Shown piece by piece: positions 24,389-32,328 of a stretch of 64,000 nt of DNA (position 1 is its first letter; each line of letters opens with the position of its first letter). Source of the DNA: Pseudomonadota bacterium. Its GTDB lineage: Bacteria; Desulfobacterota; Desulfovibrionia; Desulfovibrionales; Desulfovibrionaceae. The notes under the pieces are model-generated. The model saw only the letters and a program-made list of their open reading frames with translations. It ran no database searches and was not told the origin of the DNA. The stretch covers positions 1-64,000 of the forward strand of contig JAEYTO010000001.1 of NCBI GenBank assembly GCA_023433925.1, written 5' to 3'. The position numbers and the translations under genes are program-made.

Positions 24389-25254
24389 ACCGAGTTCCCC
24401 GCCTCATGACACTGCTCGCCCTGCTCTCCATGCCGGGCCTCCTGTCCGTCACTGGCTGCGCCTCCCAGCAGGACCTCAACATCCTGCAAGCCCAGGTCCA
24501 GCAGCAATCCTCCCAGCAGCGGAACCTCCAGCAGCGCGTAAGCGACATGGAGGCCCAGCTCCGCCAGATTCACGGCCAGGTGCAGGACATCGACAAGCGT
24601 CTCAAGACCGTGCACCAGCTCTCGACGCAGAATACCTCGGCCCAGTCTGCCCAGGCCAACACATGGTCCGAGGTGGAGAGCCTGCGCGTGCAGCTCGCCA
24701 AGCTCCAGGGCGAAGTGGACACCATGAGCCGCGAGGCCCAGCTTGCGCAACAGCAGGGCGTGAAGCCCGAGGCCGTGCACGCCCTGGTCCAGGACGTCGA
24801 GAACATCAAGGCCGCCATGCAGAGCCAGCTGGCCATCGACATCGACAAGCCGGCCAAGGAGGAGAAGGCGGCCAAAGGCGCCCAGGCGACCGATCCAGCC
24901 CGAACCTTGTATGATCGCGCCTATGAAAACTTCAAGAAGAAGAACTACCTGAACGCGCAGTCCATATGGGCCGAGTTCGTGCAATCCTACCCCAAGCACG
25001 AACTGGTCTCCAATGCCATTTTCTGGCAGGGCGAGAGCTTCTTCCAGCTTGGGGACTTCGCGCGGGCGGTGCTCTCCTACCAGGATGTCATCACCAAGTA
25101 CCCCAAGAGCAGCAAGACCCCTTCGGCCATGCTCAAGCAGGGCATCGCCTTCAAGAAGATAGGCAAGGACAAGGCTGGAGAGCTGGTGCTTCAGGAGCTG
25201 ATCAAGAAATACCCGGACTCGGCCGAAGCCAAGCGGGCCAAGTCCCTCAAGTAA
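24385..25254 (+). CDS. CpoB/YbgF-like lipoprotein with coiled coil and TPR
   Basis: 289 residues. Lipoprotein signal peptide with lipobox VTGC (C25 region, CASQQD following), a Gln-rich coiled coil (about 28-150), then TPR-type repeats in the last 120 residues (YDRAYENFKKKNYLNAQSIW, FFQLGDFARAVLSYQDVI, LQELIKKYPDSAEAKRAK), the YbgF/CpoB pattern. CpoB links Tol-Pal with peptidoglycan synthesis in other proteobacteria; no tol genes lie near, so that role is inferred. Unlike E. coli CpoB, it carries a lipobox. Translation is probably coupled to the gene before. Confidence 0.8.
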   Translation: MNRVPRLMTLLALLSMPGLLSVTGCASQQDLNILQAQVQQQSSQQRNLQQRVSDMEAQLRQIHGQVQDIDKRLKTVHQLSTQNTSAQSAQANTWSEVESLRVQLAKLQGEVDTMSREAQLAQQQGVKPEAVHALVQDVENIKAAMQSQLAIDIDKPAKEEKAAKGAQATDPARTLYDRAYENFKKKNYLNAQSIWAEFVQSYPKHELVSNAIFWQGESFFQLGDFARAVLSYQDVITKYPKSSKTPSAMLKQGIAFKKIGKDKAGELVLQELIKKYPDSAEAKRAKSLK

Positions 25255-25270
25255 CCCCCTGGGCAAGCCA

Positions 25271-25747
25271 ATGACCAATAGAGACAACACTGCCGCCAAG
25301 ATCAACAGCAATACCGTTCCGGCGGTACGGAAACTCGTCTATTTGAGTTTCCCACACTCCATCTCCGGCCAGCCCCTGGTCTGCAATCTGGCCCGCATTC
25401 ACAACCTGTGCTTCAACATCCTGCGGGCCCAGATCACTCCACGGCAGGAAGGCTTCATGACCCTGGAGATCTTCGGGGCCGAGGATGATTTTACCCGGGG
25501 CATCGACTACCTCAAGCAGCAGGGCATCAAGGTCAATTCGGCCGCGCAGTATGTCACGCGGGACGAGGATTCCTGCATCCACTGCGGCATGTGCACGGCC
25601 ATCTGTCCCACGCATTCGCTTGTCCTGGACACGAAGACGCGCAAGCTCATCTTCCACACCGACAAGTGCTCCGCCTGCGGCATGTGCACGCGCATCTGTC
25701 CAGTGCGGGCCATGAGCCTGGATGTGGATTACGGGGCCCTGGAATAA
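25271..25747 (+). CDS. NIL-domain protein with two 4Fe-4S clusters
   Basis: 158 residues. The first 90 residues match the NIL domain (small ligand-binding ACT-like fold, here LVYLSFPHSISGQPLVCNLAR to QGIKVNSAAQ), followed by a bacterial ferredoxin domain with two CxxCxxCxxxC sets: C106-x-x-C109-x-x-C112-x-x-x-C116 and a matching set about 30 residues later. Such proteins are common in sulfate reducers and methanogens, where they may act in methionine or homocysteine-related metabolism or electron transfer. It begins 16 nt after cpoB. Confidence 0.83.
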   Translation: MTNRDNTAAKINSNTVPAVRKLVYLSFPHSISGQPLVCNLARIHNLCFNILRAQITPRQEGFMTLEIFGAEDDFTRGIDYLKQQGIKVNSAAQYVTRDEDSCIHCGMCTAICPTHSLVLDTKTRKLIFHTDKCSACGMCTRICPVRAMSLDVDYGALE

Positions 25748-25762
25748 GGCCGGAGGGCCATC

Positions 25763-26284
25763 ATGAGCGACAAGGGCGCCTTCTCGCGCGTGTCCGCCCT
25801 GGTGAGCTGCCGGTTGCGCCGCCTGCCTCCTGGCCTGGAGCGCTCGCTGTTCCACGAGAACGCCCAGGGATTGGCCTTCTCCCCCCAGAAACTGGCCAAC
25901 GCCCATCTTCCGGAGCCGCTACTCGAGTTCCTCCTCAATCTGGACGCCAAGCTGGACCTGCTCCTGTCGTTGGCCAGCCAGCGCTCCATCGAGCAAGACT
26001 TCCCTATCGAAGGACAGGCGGTGGAACTCAGCGCGGCCGGCCTCTCGTTCATCTCTCCCGAGGCGTTCAAGACCGGACAAAAAGTGGAAATAGTGCTGGC
26101 ATTGAGCCATGCGCCGTTGCGCATGGCCGGCGCCTTGGGCGAGATCACGCGCGCCGAGCAGGTAGGCGCCGAGCGCCGCTACGAACTCGATTTCACGTCC
26201 ATCAAGGATCGCGATCGCGAGGCCATCGTGCAGTTCGTCTTCCAGGAAGAACGGGCAAAGATCCGCGAGTCCAAGTGGTCCTGA
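25763..26284 (+). CDS. PilZ-like domain protein
   Basis: 173 residues. An N-terminal helical part (about 1-75) is followed by a beta-rich region with AVELSAAGLSFISPEAFKTGQKVEIVLAL, the strand pattern of PilZ domains, and then RRYELDFTSIKDRDREAIVQFVF. A clear c-di-GMP RxxxR-D/NxSxxG signature is not complete (the SAAG part is present; the Arg motif is weak), so binding of c-di-GMP is uncertain. It follows the NIL protein by 15 nt and likely shares its transcript. Confidence 0.65.
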   Translation: MSDKGAFSRVSALVSCRLRRLPPGLERSLFHENAQGLAFSPQKLANAHLPEPLLEFLLNLDAKLDLLLSLASQRSIEQDFPIEGQAVELSAAGLSFISPEAFKTGQKVEIVLALSHAPLRMAGALGEITRAEQVGAERRYELDFTSIKDRDREAIVQFVFQEERAKIRESKWS

Positions 26285-26615
26285 CAGACCCACCCTGCCT
26301 GCCCTTGCCTGAACAGGGTCTGTCAATCCTGTTGCAAACAAACTGCGCGGCCATAATGGCACGCGGGATGCGCGGCATCCGTGAGCACTGTTCGAGCATT
26401 GCTCAAGCATTTCGGTCTTCCTAGTATGTTCGATACAATGGCGGATGCCGAAGGCCGACCTTGACGCAATCATGGGCTGTCGCCGAAGCAGCCTGGAATG
26501 CGCCGCCTTCCTACATCCCGGATGCAGGAATGTCGGCCCCGTTATCCGCGCATTCGCCCTTCGGCAAGTGAGCTTGACACGCCTGTGCCGAATCGAGGCT
26601 TTGAAGAAGCGCGCT
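26285..26615. other. Convergent intergenic gap with a repeat copy
   Basis: No supportable gene. It contains copy A of a repeat family (26328-26415) also found downstream of proS, and a small stem CAGGGTCTGTC region. The rest shows nothing recognisable. Confidence 0.55.
26328..26415. repeat. Multi-hairpin intergenic repeat, copy A
   Basis: About 88 bp aligned with 45596-45684: shared blocks include CCTGTTG, CTGCGCGG, GGATGCGC, GCATCCGT, TCGAGC, GCTCAA and CATT in the same order and spacing. In this copy only the GGATGC/GCATCC and GAGC/GCTC stems are well kept; the first two stems have decayed. Confidence 0.75.
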
Positions 26616-27956
26616 TCAGGCTATCAAGTACATGCCGGCCAAGCCCAGCAGGCTTAAGAAACCGAAGCTGTCCGTAAGCGTGGTCAGGAAGATGCTGGAG
26701 GCCTGGGCAGGATCGCGGCCGAGCGCGCGCAGGATGAGCGGGATGGACGCCCCGGCCAGCGAGCCCACGAGCATGTCCAGGAAGAGCGCCAAGGCCATGA
26801 TCGCGGCCAGCGCCCCATGGCTTGTGAGCAGGTAGACCACGCTGAAGACCAGCGCGGATATGACGGACCCGTTGGCCAATCCGATCTTCGCCTCGCGCAG
26901 CACCGCCAGCCATGACTCCTTGCGGTCGAGCTTTTTCACGGCCAACTGGCGGATCATGACCGCCAGTGCCTGCTGGCCCGTGTTTCCCGCCTGGTTGGCC
27001 ACGATGGGCATGAGCACGGCCAGGAAGGCCATCTGGGCGATGGTGCCCTCGAACAGGGAGACGACCCAGGCCGAGACGGCCGAATTGAGGACGTTGAGCA
27101 CGAGCCAGGGCAGGCGCCTGGTCATGGAATAGGTCCAGGGCGAATCCACGGTTTCGTCCGAGGCCGCGCCCACCATGGTCTGCATGTCCTCGGTGGCCTC
27201 CTCGTGGATGATGTCGATGACGTCGTCAACGGTGACCACGCCAAGAAGCTTGTCGCTATAGTCCACCACCGGGATGGCCAGGAAGTTGTAGTGGCTGATG
27301 AGGTGGGCGACCTCCTCTTTGTCCACGTCAAAGGTGACCGAGACAAGGGATTGGCGCCCGATGAGATCGCCGAGCACGGTCCGAGGCTTGCTCAGCAGAA
27401 GATCGCGCATGGACAGCACACCTATCAGGTGCTCCGAATCATCAACGATGTAGGCGTAATATGGGATTTCCGTGTCCTCGACCTCCTTGCGGATGATCTG
27501 GATGGCTTGGTCCACCATGAGCTTCTCGTCCAAAACGAGCAGCTCGGTGTTCATGACGCCGCCGGCCGTGTCCGGATCGAAAGCCATGAGGCTCTTGATC
27601 TCGGCGGCTTCTTCCCTGCTCATGCGCTTGAGCAGGCTGTCGCGGTATTCGTAGCCGAGTTCCTCAAGCACATCGGCCGCATCGTCCAGGGCCATGGCCG
27701 CGACGATGTCTGCCGTCACCTCGATGGGCAGGCTGCGCAGGAGCTCGATGCGATCATGCCGATCCATTTCAACGATGGAGTCCGCGGCCTCCTGCACGGG
27801 CAGGCTGGTGACGGCTCGCAGCCGCTCGTCGATCGGAAGGTTGCCCAGGTGCAAAGCCGCATCGGCCGGGTGGGCATTCTCCAGATCGGGGGCCTTCTGC
27901 TGGAGCTGCGGCTCCAAGGCCTGCTCCTCTCTCTGCTCGGGCTTGTTCTCTGTCAT
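26616..27956 (-). CDS. mgtE: MgtE-type magnesium transporter
   Basis: Inner-membrane Mg2+ (and possibly Co2+) channel gated by cytoplasmic Mg2+. 446 residues: N-terminal superhelical domain (about 28-135, LPIDERLRAVTSLPVQEAAD), tandem CBS domains (about 140-265, with TGGVMNTELLVLDEKLMVDQA and VVTVDDVIDIIHEE), then five membrane helices (about 290-446) including the family block PIVANQAGNTGQQALAVMIRQ. Full length. A single gene, divergent from nadC with about 170 nt between. No M-box riboswitch was recognised upstream. Confidence 0.92.
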   Translation of the reverse strand: MTENKPEQREEQALEPQLQQKAPDLENAHPADAALHLGNLPIDERLRAVTSLPVQEAADSIVEMDRHDRIELLRSLPIEVTADIVAAMALDDAADVLEELGYEYRDSLLKRMSREEAAEIKSLMAFDPDTAGGVMNTELLVLDEKLMVDQAIQIIRKEVEDTEIPYYAYIVDDSEHLIGVLSMRDLLLSKPRTVLGDLIGRQSLVSVTFDVDKEEVAHLISHYNFLAIPVVDYSDKLLGVVTVDDVIDIIHEEATEDMQTMVGAASDETVDSPWTYSMTRRLPWLVLNVLNSAVSAWVVSLFEGTIAQMAFLAVLMPIVANQAGNTGQQALAVMIRQLAVKKLDRKESWLAVLREAKIGLANGSVISALVFSVVYLLTSHGALAAIMALALFLDMLVGSLAGASIPLILRALGRDPAQASSIFLTTLTDSFGFLSLLGLAGMYLIA

Positions 27957-28124
27957 GGCTTCACCGGCCAGCTCCTCGTCTTGCGCGCATCAGCGCCGCA
28001 CTTCCAAACGCTTCCGGCACCCCCGGAGGGTGTCGCTTGCAAGAGGCCCAGCCTTGACGAAAGCATATCCTTGGCATACTGCCAACACTTCATGCTAGGC
28101 GGAGTTCCCGATCGGGTTGTATCC

Positions 28125-29000
28125 ATGTCCCACGAATTATTCGACACTTTTTTTCAAGGCCAAGCGCGCGAGTTCCTGCTGACCGCCATACGCACCGCCT
28201 TGGCCGAAGACGGCCCCGACCTGACCAGCGATGCCGTGTTCGGCGCCGAGAGCGGCATGACCGCCGTCATAGTGGCCAAGGAGCATGGCGTCATGGCCGG
28301 GCTGCCCATCGTGCCCCTCGTGCTTGCCGAAGTGGCGGCCCAGGAGAGCTGGCAGGTGGAATACGCCGTGGAGGATGGCCAAAGGCTCGCGCCGGGCCAA
28401 ACCGTGGTCCGCCTGCGCGGCCGGGCTGCCGCCCTGCTGCGCGCCGAGCGCACCGCGCTCAACTTCCTGTGCCATCTCTCGGGAGTGGCCACGGCCACCG
28501 CCTCTTACGCCCAAAGGCTCGCGGGCACAAGGACAAGGCTCCTGGACACGCGCAAGACCCTGCCCGGCCTGCGCTACCCCGAGAAATACGCCGTGCGGAT
28601 CGGCGGCGGGCGGAACCACCGCATGAATCTCGTGGAGATGCTCATGCTCAAGGACAACCATATCGACCGGGCCGGCTCCATCACCCGAGCCGTGGAGCTT
28701 CTGCGCGCCGCCTATGTCCCCTGCCCGCCTATTGAGGTAGAGTGCAGGACCTTGGAAGAAGTCCGGGAGGCGGCCGGGCTCGGCATATCACGTATCATGC
28801 TGGACAACATGGGCCCGGAAGCCATGGCGCAGGCATTGGCCCTGGTGCCGCCAGGCATCGAGACGGAGGTCAGCGGCGGCGTGAACCTGGAGACCATCGG
28901 AGCCATCGGCAGGCTCGGACCGGATTTCGTCTCCGTGGGCGCCCTGACCCATTCAGCCAAGGCGCTTGACCTGAGCATGCGCGTGTTGAAAGCATCGTAA
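28125..29000 (+). CDS. nadC: Nicotinate-nucleotide pyrophosphorylase (carboxylating)
   Basis: Converts quinolinate and PRPP to nicotinate mononucleotide with loss of CO2, last step of the de novo pathway shared with NadA and NadB in this operon. 291 residues; the family blocks ERTALNFLCHLSGVAT, DTRKTLPGLRYPEKYAV, GGGRNHRMNLVEMLMLKDNH and IEVECRTLEE are all present, as is the C-terminal EVSGGVNLETI. The ATG at 28125 fits family length; its ribosome site is weak, and the frame is open far upstream without homology. nadA starts 25 nt after this stop. Confidence 0.93.
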   Translation: MSHELFDTFFQGQAREFLLTAIRTALAEDGPDLTSDAVFGAESGMTAVIVAKEHGVMAGLPIVPLVLAEVAAQESWQVEYAVEDGQRLAPGQTVVRLRGRAAALLRAERTALNFLCHLSGVATATASYAQRLAGTRTRLLDTRKTLPGLRYPEKYAVRIGGGRNHRMNLVEMLMLKDNHIDRAGSITRAVELLRAAYVPCPPIEVECRTLEEVREAAGLGISRIMLDNMGPEAMAQALALVPPGIETEVSGGVNLETIGAIGRLGPDFVSVGALTHSAKALDLSMRVLKAS

Positions 29001-29025
29001 CCACCCCCTCGCGCCCAAAGGAATC

Positions 29026-30057
29026 ATGCAGTCCCAAGCATTCGCCGACATCTCGCGATCGAAGGCCCTTTTCGGCAAGCGCCTGGCCATTTTCGGCCAT
29101 CACTACATGAGCGACGCGGTTATCCGTCACGCGGATTTCGCCGGCGATTCCCTGGAGCTCGCCCGCAAGGTTCCAGGTCTTGCCGCGGAGCACATCGTCT
29201 TCTGCGGGGTCTCCTTCATGGCCGAGTCAGCCTCCATTCTGGCTGGATCGCGGCAGAAGGTATTCATTCCAGACCAGGCCGCGAGCTGCGTCATGTCCGA
29301 AATGGCCCCGCATATCTCGGTGCAGGGTGTCCTGGAACGGCTGCGCGCCAAAGGCCGCAGGATCATCCCCCTGGCCTATGTGAACACCTCCGCAGCCGTG
29401 AAGGCCATTTGCGGCCGCTTCGGGGGCTCGGTGTGCACTTCGGCCAATGCCCGCGTCATGCTTTCCTGGGCCTTGGAGCAGGGAGACGGCGTGCTTTTCC
29501 TGCCTGACCGCAATCTGGCCATGAACACGGCCACGGCGTTGGGCTTGCCCAAGGATCAGCAACTCGTGCTCGATATCCGCAAAGGCCAAATGGATTGCGC
29601 CGCGGCTGGCAAAGCGCGATTGCTCATCTGGCCGGGCCTGTGCGTCATCCATCACCGCTTCAAGCCCCAGCAGATCGCCCGCGCGCGCGCCGAGTCGCCT
29701 GGAGCCCTGGTGGTCGTGCATCCCGAGTGCTCGCCCGAGGTCGTGACCCTGGCCGACGCAAGCGGCTCCACATCCTTCATCATCGACTACGTGCGCAAGG
29801 CCCCGGCAGGCTCGACCATATACATCGGGACCGAGGCCAATCTCGTGGAGCGCCTGGCGCGGGAGCACGCGGGAAGCAAGTCGGTCTTGCACCTGGTGGA
29901 GAGCCGCTGCTCCAACATGGCCAAGATCACCGAAGACAAGCTGGCCAGTTTGCTGGCGCAGATCGAGTCAGGCAAGGCGCAGCCCGTGGTTGTCGCGCCC
30001 GACGTGGCGGCGCCGGCCCGCGATGCCCTGACCCGCATGCTGGAGGTGTGCCGCTGA
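29026..30057 (+). CDS. nadA: Quinolinate synthase
   Basis: 4Fe-4S enzyme that condenses iminoaspartate with dihydroxyacetone phosphate to quinolinate. 343 residues with three-fold repeated architecture; expected cluster Cys lie in FCGVSFMAE, GSVCTSANA-type and ESRCSNMAK regions, and the substrate block HPECSPEVV is present, as is GHHYM-like FGHHYMSDAV at the start. This matches the NadA type of about 340 residues. It overlaps nadB by TGATG (stop 30055-30057, next ATG 30057), so the two are translationally coupled; the NadB product is unstable iminoaspartate. Confidence 0.93.
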   Translation: MQSQAFADISRSKALFGKRLAIFGHHYMSDAVIRHADFAGDSLELARKVPGLAAEHIVFCGVSFMAESASILAGSRQKVFIPDQAASCVMSEMAPHISVQGVLERLRAKGRRIIPLAYVNTSAAVKAICGRFGGSVCTSANARVMLSWALEQGDGVLFLPDRNLAMNTATALGLPKDQQLVLDIRKGQMDCAAAGKARLLIWPGLCVIHHRFKPQQIARARAESPGALVVVHPECSPEVVTLADASGSTSFIIDYVRKAPAGSTIYIGTEANLVERLAREHAGSKSVLHLVESRCSNMAKITEDKLASLLAQIESGKAQPVVVAPDVAAPARDALTRMLEVCR

Positions 30058-31640
30058 TGAGCACCGAGAGGCTCTCGACCCAGGCTTTGGTCATCGGCTC
30101 GGGCATTGCCGGCTGCACGGCGGCCTTTGTCCTGGCCGAGCAGGGTTTCGAGGTGACGCTCATAACGGCCGGCGACGAGCTGACCCGCGGCAACACCGTC
30201 CTGGCTCAAGGCGGCATCATCTATCGGGGCGAGACGGACTCGCCGCGAGAGTTGGAGCGCGACATCCAGGTTGCCGGCTGGCGGCACAACTACCTCAAGG
30301 CCGTGCGCCACCTGGCCGAGCGAGGTCCGGACGCCGTGCGCACCGTGCTCATCGACCGGCTTGGCGTGCCCTTCGCCACTCATGATAACGGGGCCTTCGA
30401 CCTGGCCCGCGAAGGAGGCCACTCCCAGGCGCGCATCCTGCATTGTGCCGACTTTACCGGCAGAGCCATCATGGACGGACTCGTTCGGGCCGTGCAGGCC
30501 TCGCCCAACATCCGGGTGCTTACCAAGCGCACTGCCGTCGACCTGCTCACCACGCACCACCACGCCACGCACCTGGACTTCAAATACTCCCTGGCCAACC
30601 AGTGCGCGGGCGCATACGTGCTCGACCAGGAGACAGGCCAGGTGCAGACGATCATGGCCGATTTCACGGTCCTGGCCACGGGCGGCTGCGGGCAGATATT
30701 TTTGCACACGACCAACTCCCGCGGGAGCATCGGCTCGGCCCTGGCCATGGGCTACCGGGCAGGCGTCAAGCTAATGAACGCGGAGTACGTGCAGTTCCAC
30801 CCCACGGCTCTTTTTAGACGTGCCGAGCGGCGCTTCCTCATCTCCGAGGCCGTGCGCGGCGAGGGCGCGCGGCTGGTCAACGCCGATGGCGAGCCTTTCA
30901 TGCAGCGCTATGACAAGCGCGCGGACCTGGCTCCGCGCGACATCGTCACTCGGGCCATCATGGAGGAGATGCTGCGCACGGGCGAGGATTGCGTGTACCT
31001 AGATGCAGCCCGCTTCGTGCATGTGGACGTGGCCGAACGTTTTCCGACCATCTTCGAGAAATGCATGGAGGCAGGCATCGACATCCGCCGCGATCCCATC
31101 CCGGTCGTGCCGGCGGCGCATTACTTCTGCGGCGGTCTGCTCACGGACTTGAACGGCCGCACCACGCTGGACCGCCTCTACGCAGTGGGCGAGTGCGCTT
31201 GCACCGGCGTGCACGGCGCCAACCGCCTGGCTTCCACGTCGCTCCTGGAGGGGCTGCTCTGGGGCAAGCAGGCCGGCGAGGATATCGGCCGCCGACTGCA
31301 CGGCCGCTCCTTGCTCAGCCGCAAGCTGAAGGCTGCCATTCCGGATTGGAATCCTCTGGGCAACCAGGCCAATGAGGACCCCGCGCTCATCGCCCAGGAT
31401 TGGGCCTTCATACGCAACACCATGTGGAACTACGTGGGCATCAGCCGGACCACCGTCCGGCTTCGGCGCGCCTTCGAGGAGTTGCGTGACCTGAACAAGC
31501 ATCTGCACGATTTCTACAAAGAGACGCCGGTCTCGAAGCCCATCGTGGACCTGTTCCACGGCTGCTTGGCCGCATACCTCATCACAACGCAGGCCATGCG
31601 CAACAAGAAGTCCCTGGGCTGCCATCACCGCACCGACTGA
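30057..31640 (+). CDS. nadB: L-aspartate oxidase
   Basis: FAD enzyme that oxidises L-aspartate to iminoaspartate, with fumarate or oxygen as acceptor. 527 residues: N-terminal dinucleotide fold GSGIAGCTAAFVLAEQG, the ATGGCGQIFLHTTN block, the catalytic PTALF-R and RGEGARLVN segments, AHYFCGGL, and HGANRLASTSLLEGLLWG near the C-terminal part of the flavin domain, then the helical tail typical of NadB and succinate dehydrogenase flavoproteins. Being nested with nadA and nadC, an aspartate-based NAD route is complete here. In an anaerobe fumarate is the likely acceptor (inference). Confidence 0.94.
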   Translation: MSTERLSTQALVIGSGIAGCTAAFVLAEQGFEVTLITAGDELTRGNTVLAQGGIIYRGETDSPRELERDIQVAGWRHNYLKAVRHLAERGPDAVRTVLIDRLGVPFATHDNGAFDLAREGGHSQARILHCADFTGRAIMDGLVRAVQASPNIRVLTKRTAVDLLTTHHHATHLDFKYSLANQCAGAYVLDQETGQVQTIMADFTVLATGGCGQIFLHTTNSRGSIGSALAMGYRAGVKLMNAEYVQFHPTALFRRAERRFLISEAVRGEGARLVNADGEPFMQRYDKRADLAPRDIVTRAIMEEMLRTGEDCVYLDAARFVHVDVAERFPTIFEKCMEAGIDIRRDPIPVVPAAHYFCGGLLTDLNGRTTLDRLYAVGECACTGVHGANRLASTSLLEGLLWGKQAGEDIGRRLHGRSLLSRKLKAAIPDWNPLGNQANEDPALIAQDWAFIRNTMWNYVGISRTTVRLRRAFEELRDLNKHLHDFYKETPVSKPIVDLFHGCLAAYLITTQAMRNKKSLGCHHRTD

Positions 31641-31688
31641 ACGGAAGTACGGGCAAGCTGACGCTTTCCCATTCTCCCACGCATAGCC

Positions 31689-31706
31689 GACCAGGCAAGC
31701 CTGGTC
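31689..31706 (+). terminator. Possible terminator of the nad operon
   Basis: 7-bp perfect stem GACCAGG/CCTGGTC with a CAAG loop, then ATTTCG. The T-run is poor, so it is tentative. Confidence 0.35.
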
Positions 31707-31779
31707 ATTTCGCTGGCTGTTACAGCACGTTGCAAATGAATCGAGAGAAGATTGGCTCTTGCAGGAGGCCGCATAAGAA

Positions 31780-31809
31780 AAGGGGTTGCAGCCTGAACTG
31801 CAACCCCTT
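31780..31809 (-). terminator. Terminator downstream of tRNA-Lys copy 1
   Basis: 12-bp perfect stem AAGGGGTTGCAG/CTGCAACCCCTT (31780-31791 with 31798-31809), with TTCTT following on the minus strand. Confidence 0.75.
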
Positions 31810-31817
31810 GATCTTTC

Positions 31818-31893
<76 letters not shown>

Positions 31894-31935
31894 GTTGCGC
31901 TCCACTGCGGCCTCATGCCGCTGCGGTGAAAGCTT

Positions 31936-31964
31936 TCATTAGGCATCAATCCGGAGGCTGTCAA
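31936..31964 (-). promoter_or_regulatory. Promoter of tRNA-Lys copy 1
   Basis: On the minus strand TTGACA (31964-31959), 17-bp spacer, TAATGA (31941-31936), ending 42 nt before the tRNA. Confidence 0.7.
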
Positions 31965-32006
31965 CCGAAAGAGTCCGCAACCATGCGCGCGGAACTTGGA
32001 AATTTC

Positions 32007-32082
<76 letters not shown>

Positions 32083-32132
32083 GTTGCGCGCCGCTGGACC
32101 TTATGACCTCCAGCGCGGCGCGGCAGGGGGAC

Positions 32133-32161
32133 TCTTTAGACCTCAACAAGGGTGATGTCAA
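32133..32161 (-). promoter_or_regulatory. Promoter of tRNA-Lys copy 2
   Basis: On the minus strand a perfect TTGACA (32161-32156), 17-bp spacer, TAAAGA (32138-32133), ending 50 nt before the tRNA. Confidence 0.7.
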
Positions 32162-32328
32162 GGCGCATCTCTAAAAAAGTGCTGACAGGCGCCAAACCTA
32201 GCACCTGCGCGGCTCGGCCGGTTTCACCGCTTGCAACCCCCAGCCGCGGATGGACTCGACCGGCAAGGCTTTGCTAGAGTCGGCTCCGCAAGCTCCGAAA
32301 CCGCATACTAATACCGAGCAAGCCAGAG

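Noticed and set aside
27204..28124. Upstream extension of the nadC frame across the mgtE gene
   Set aside because: Only the part from 28125 matches NadC; the extension is antisense to mgtE.
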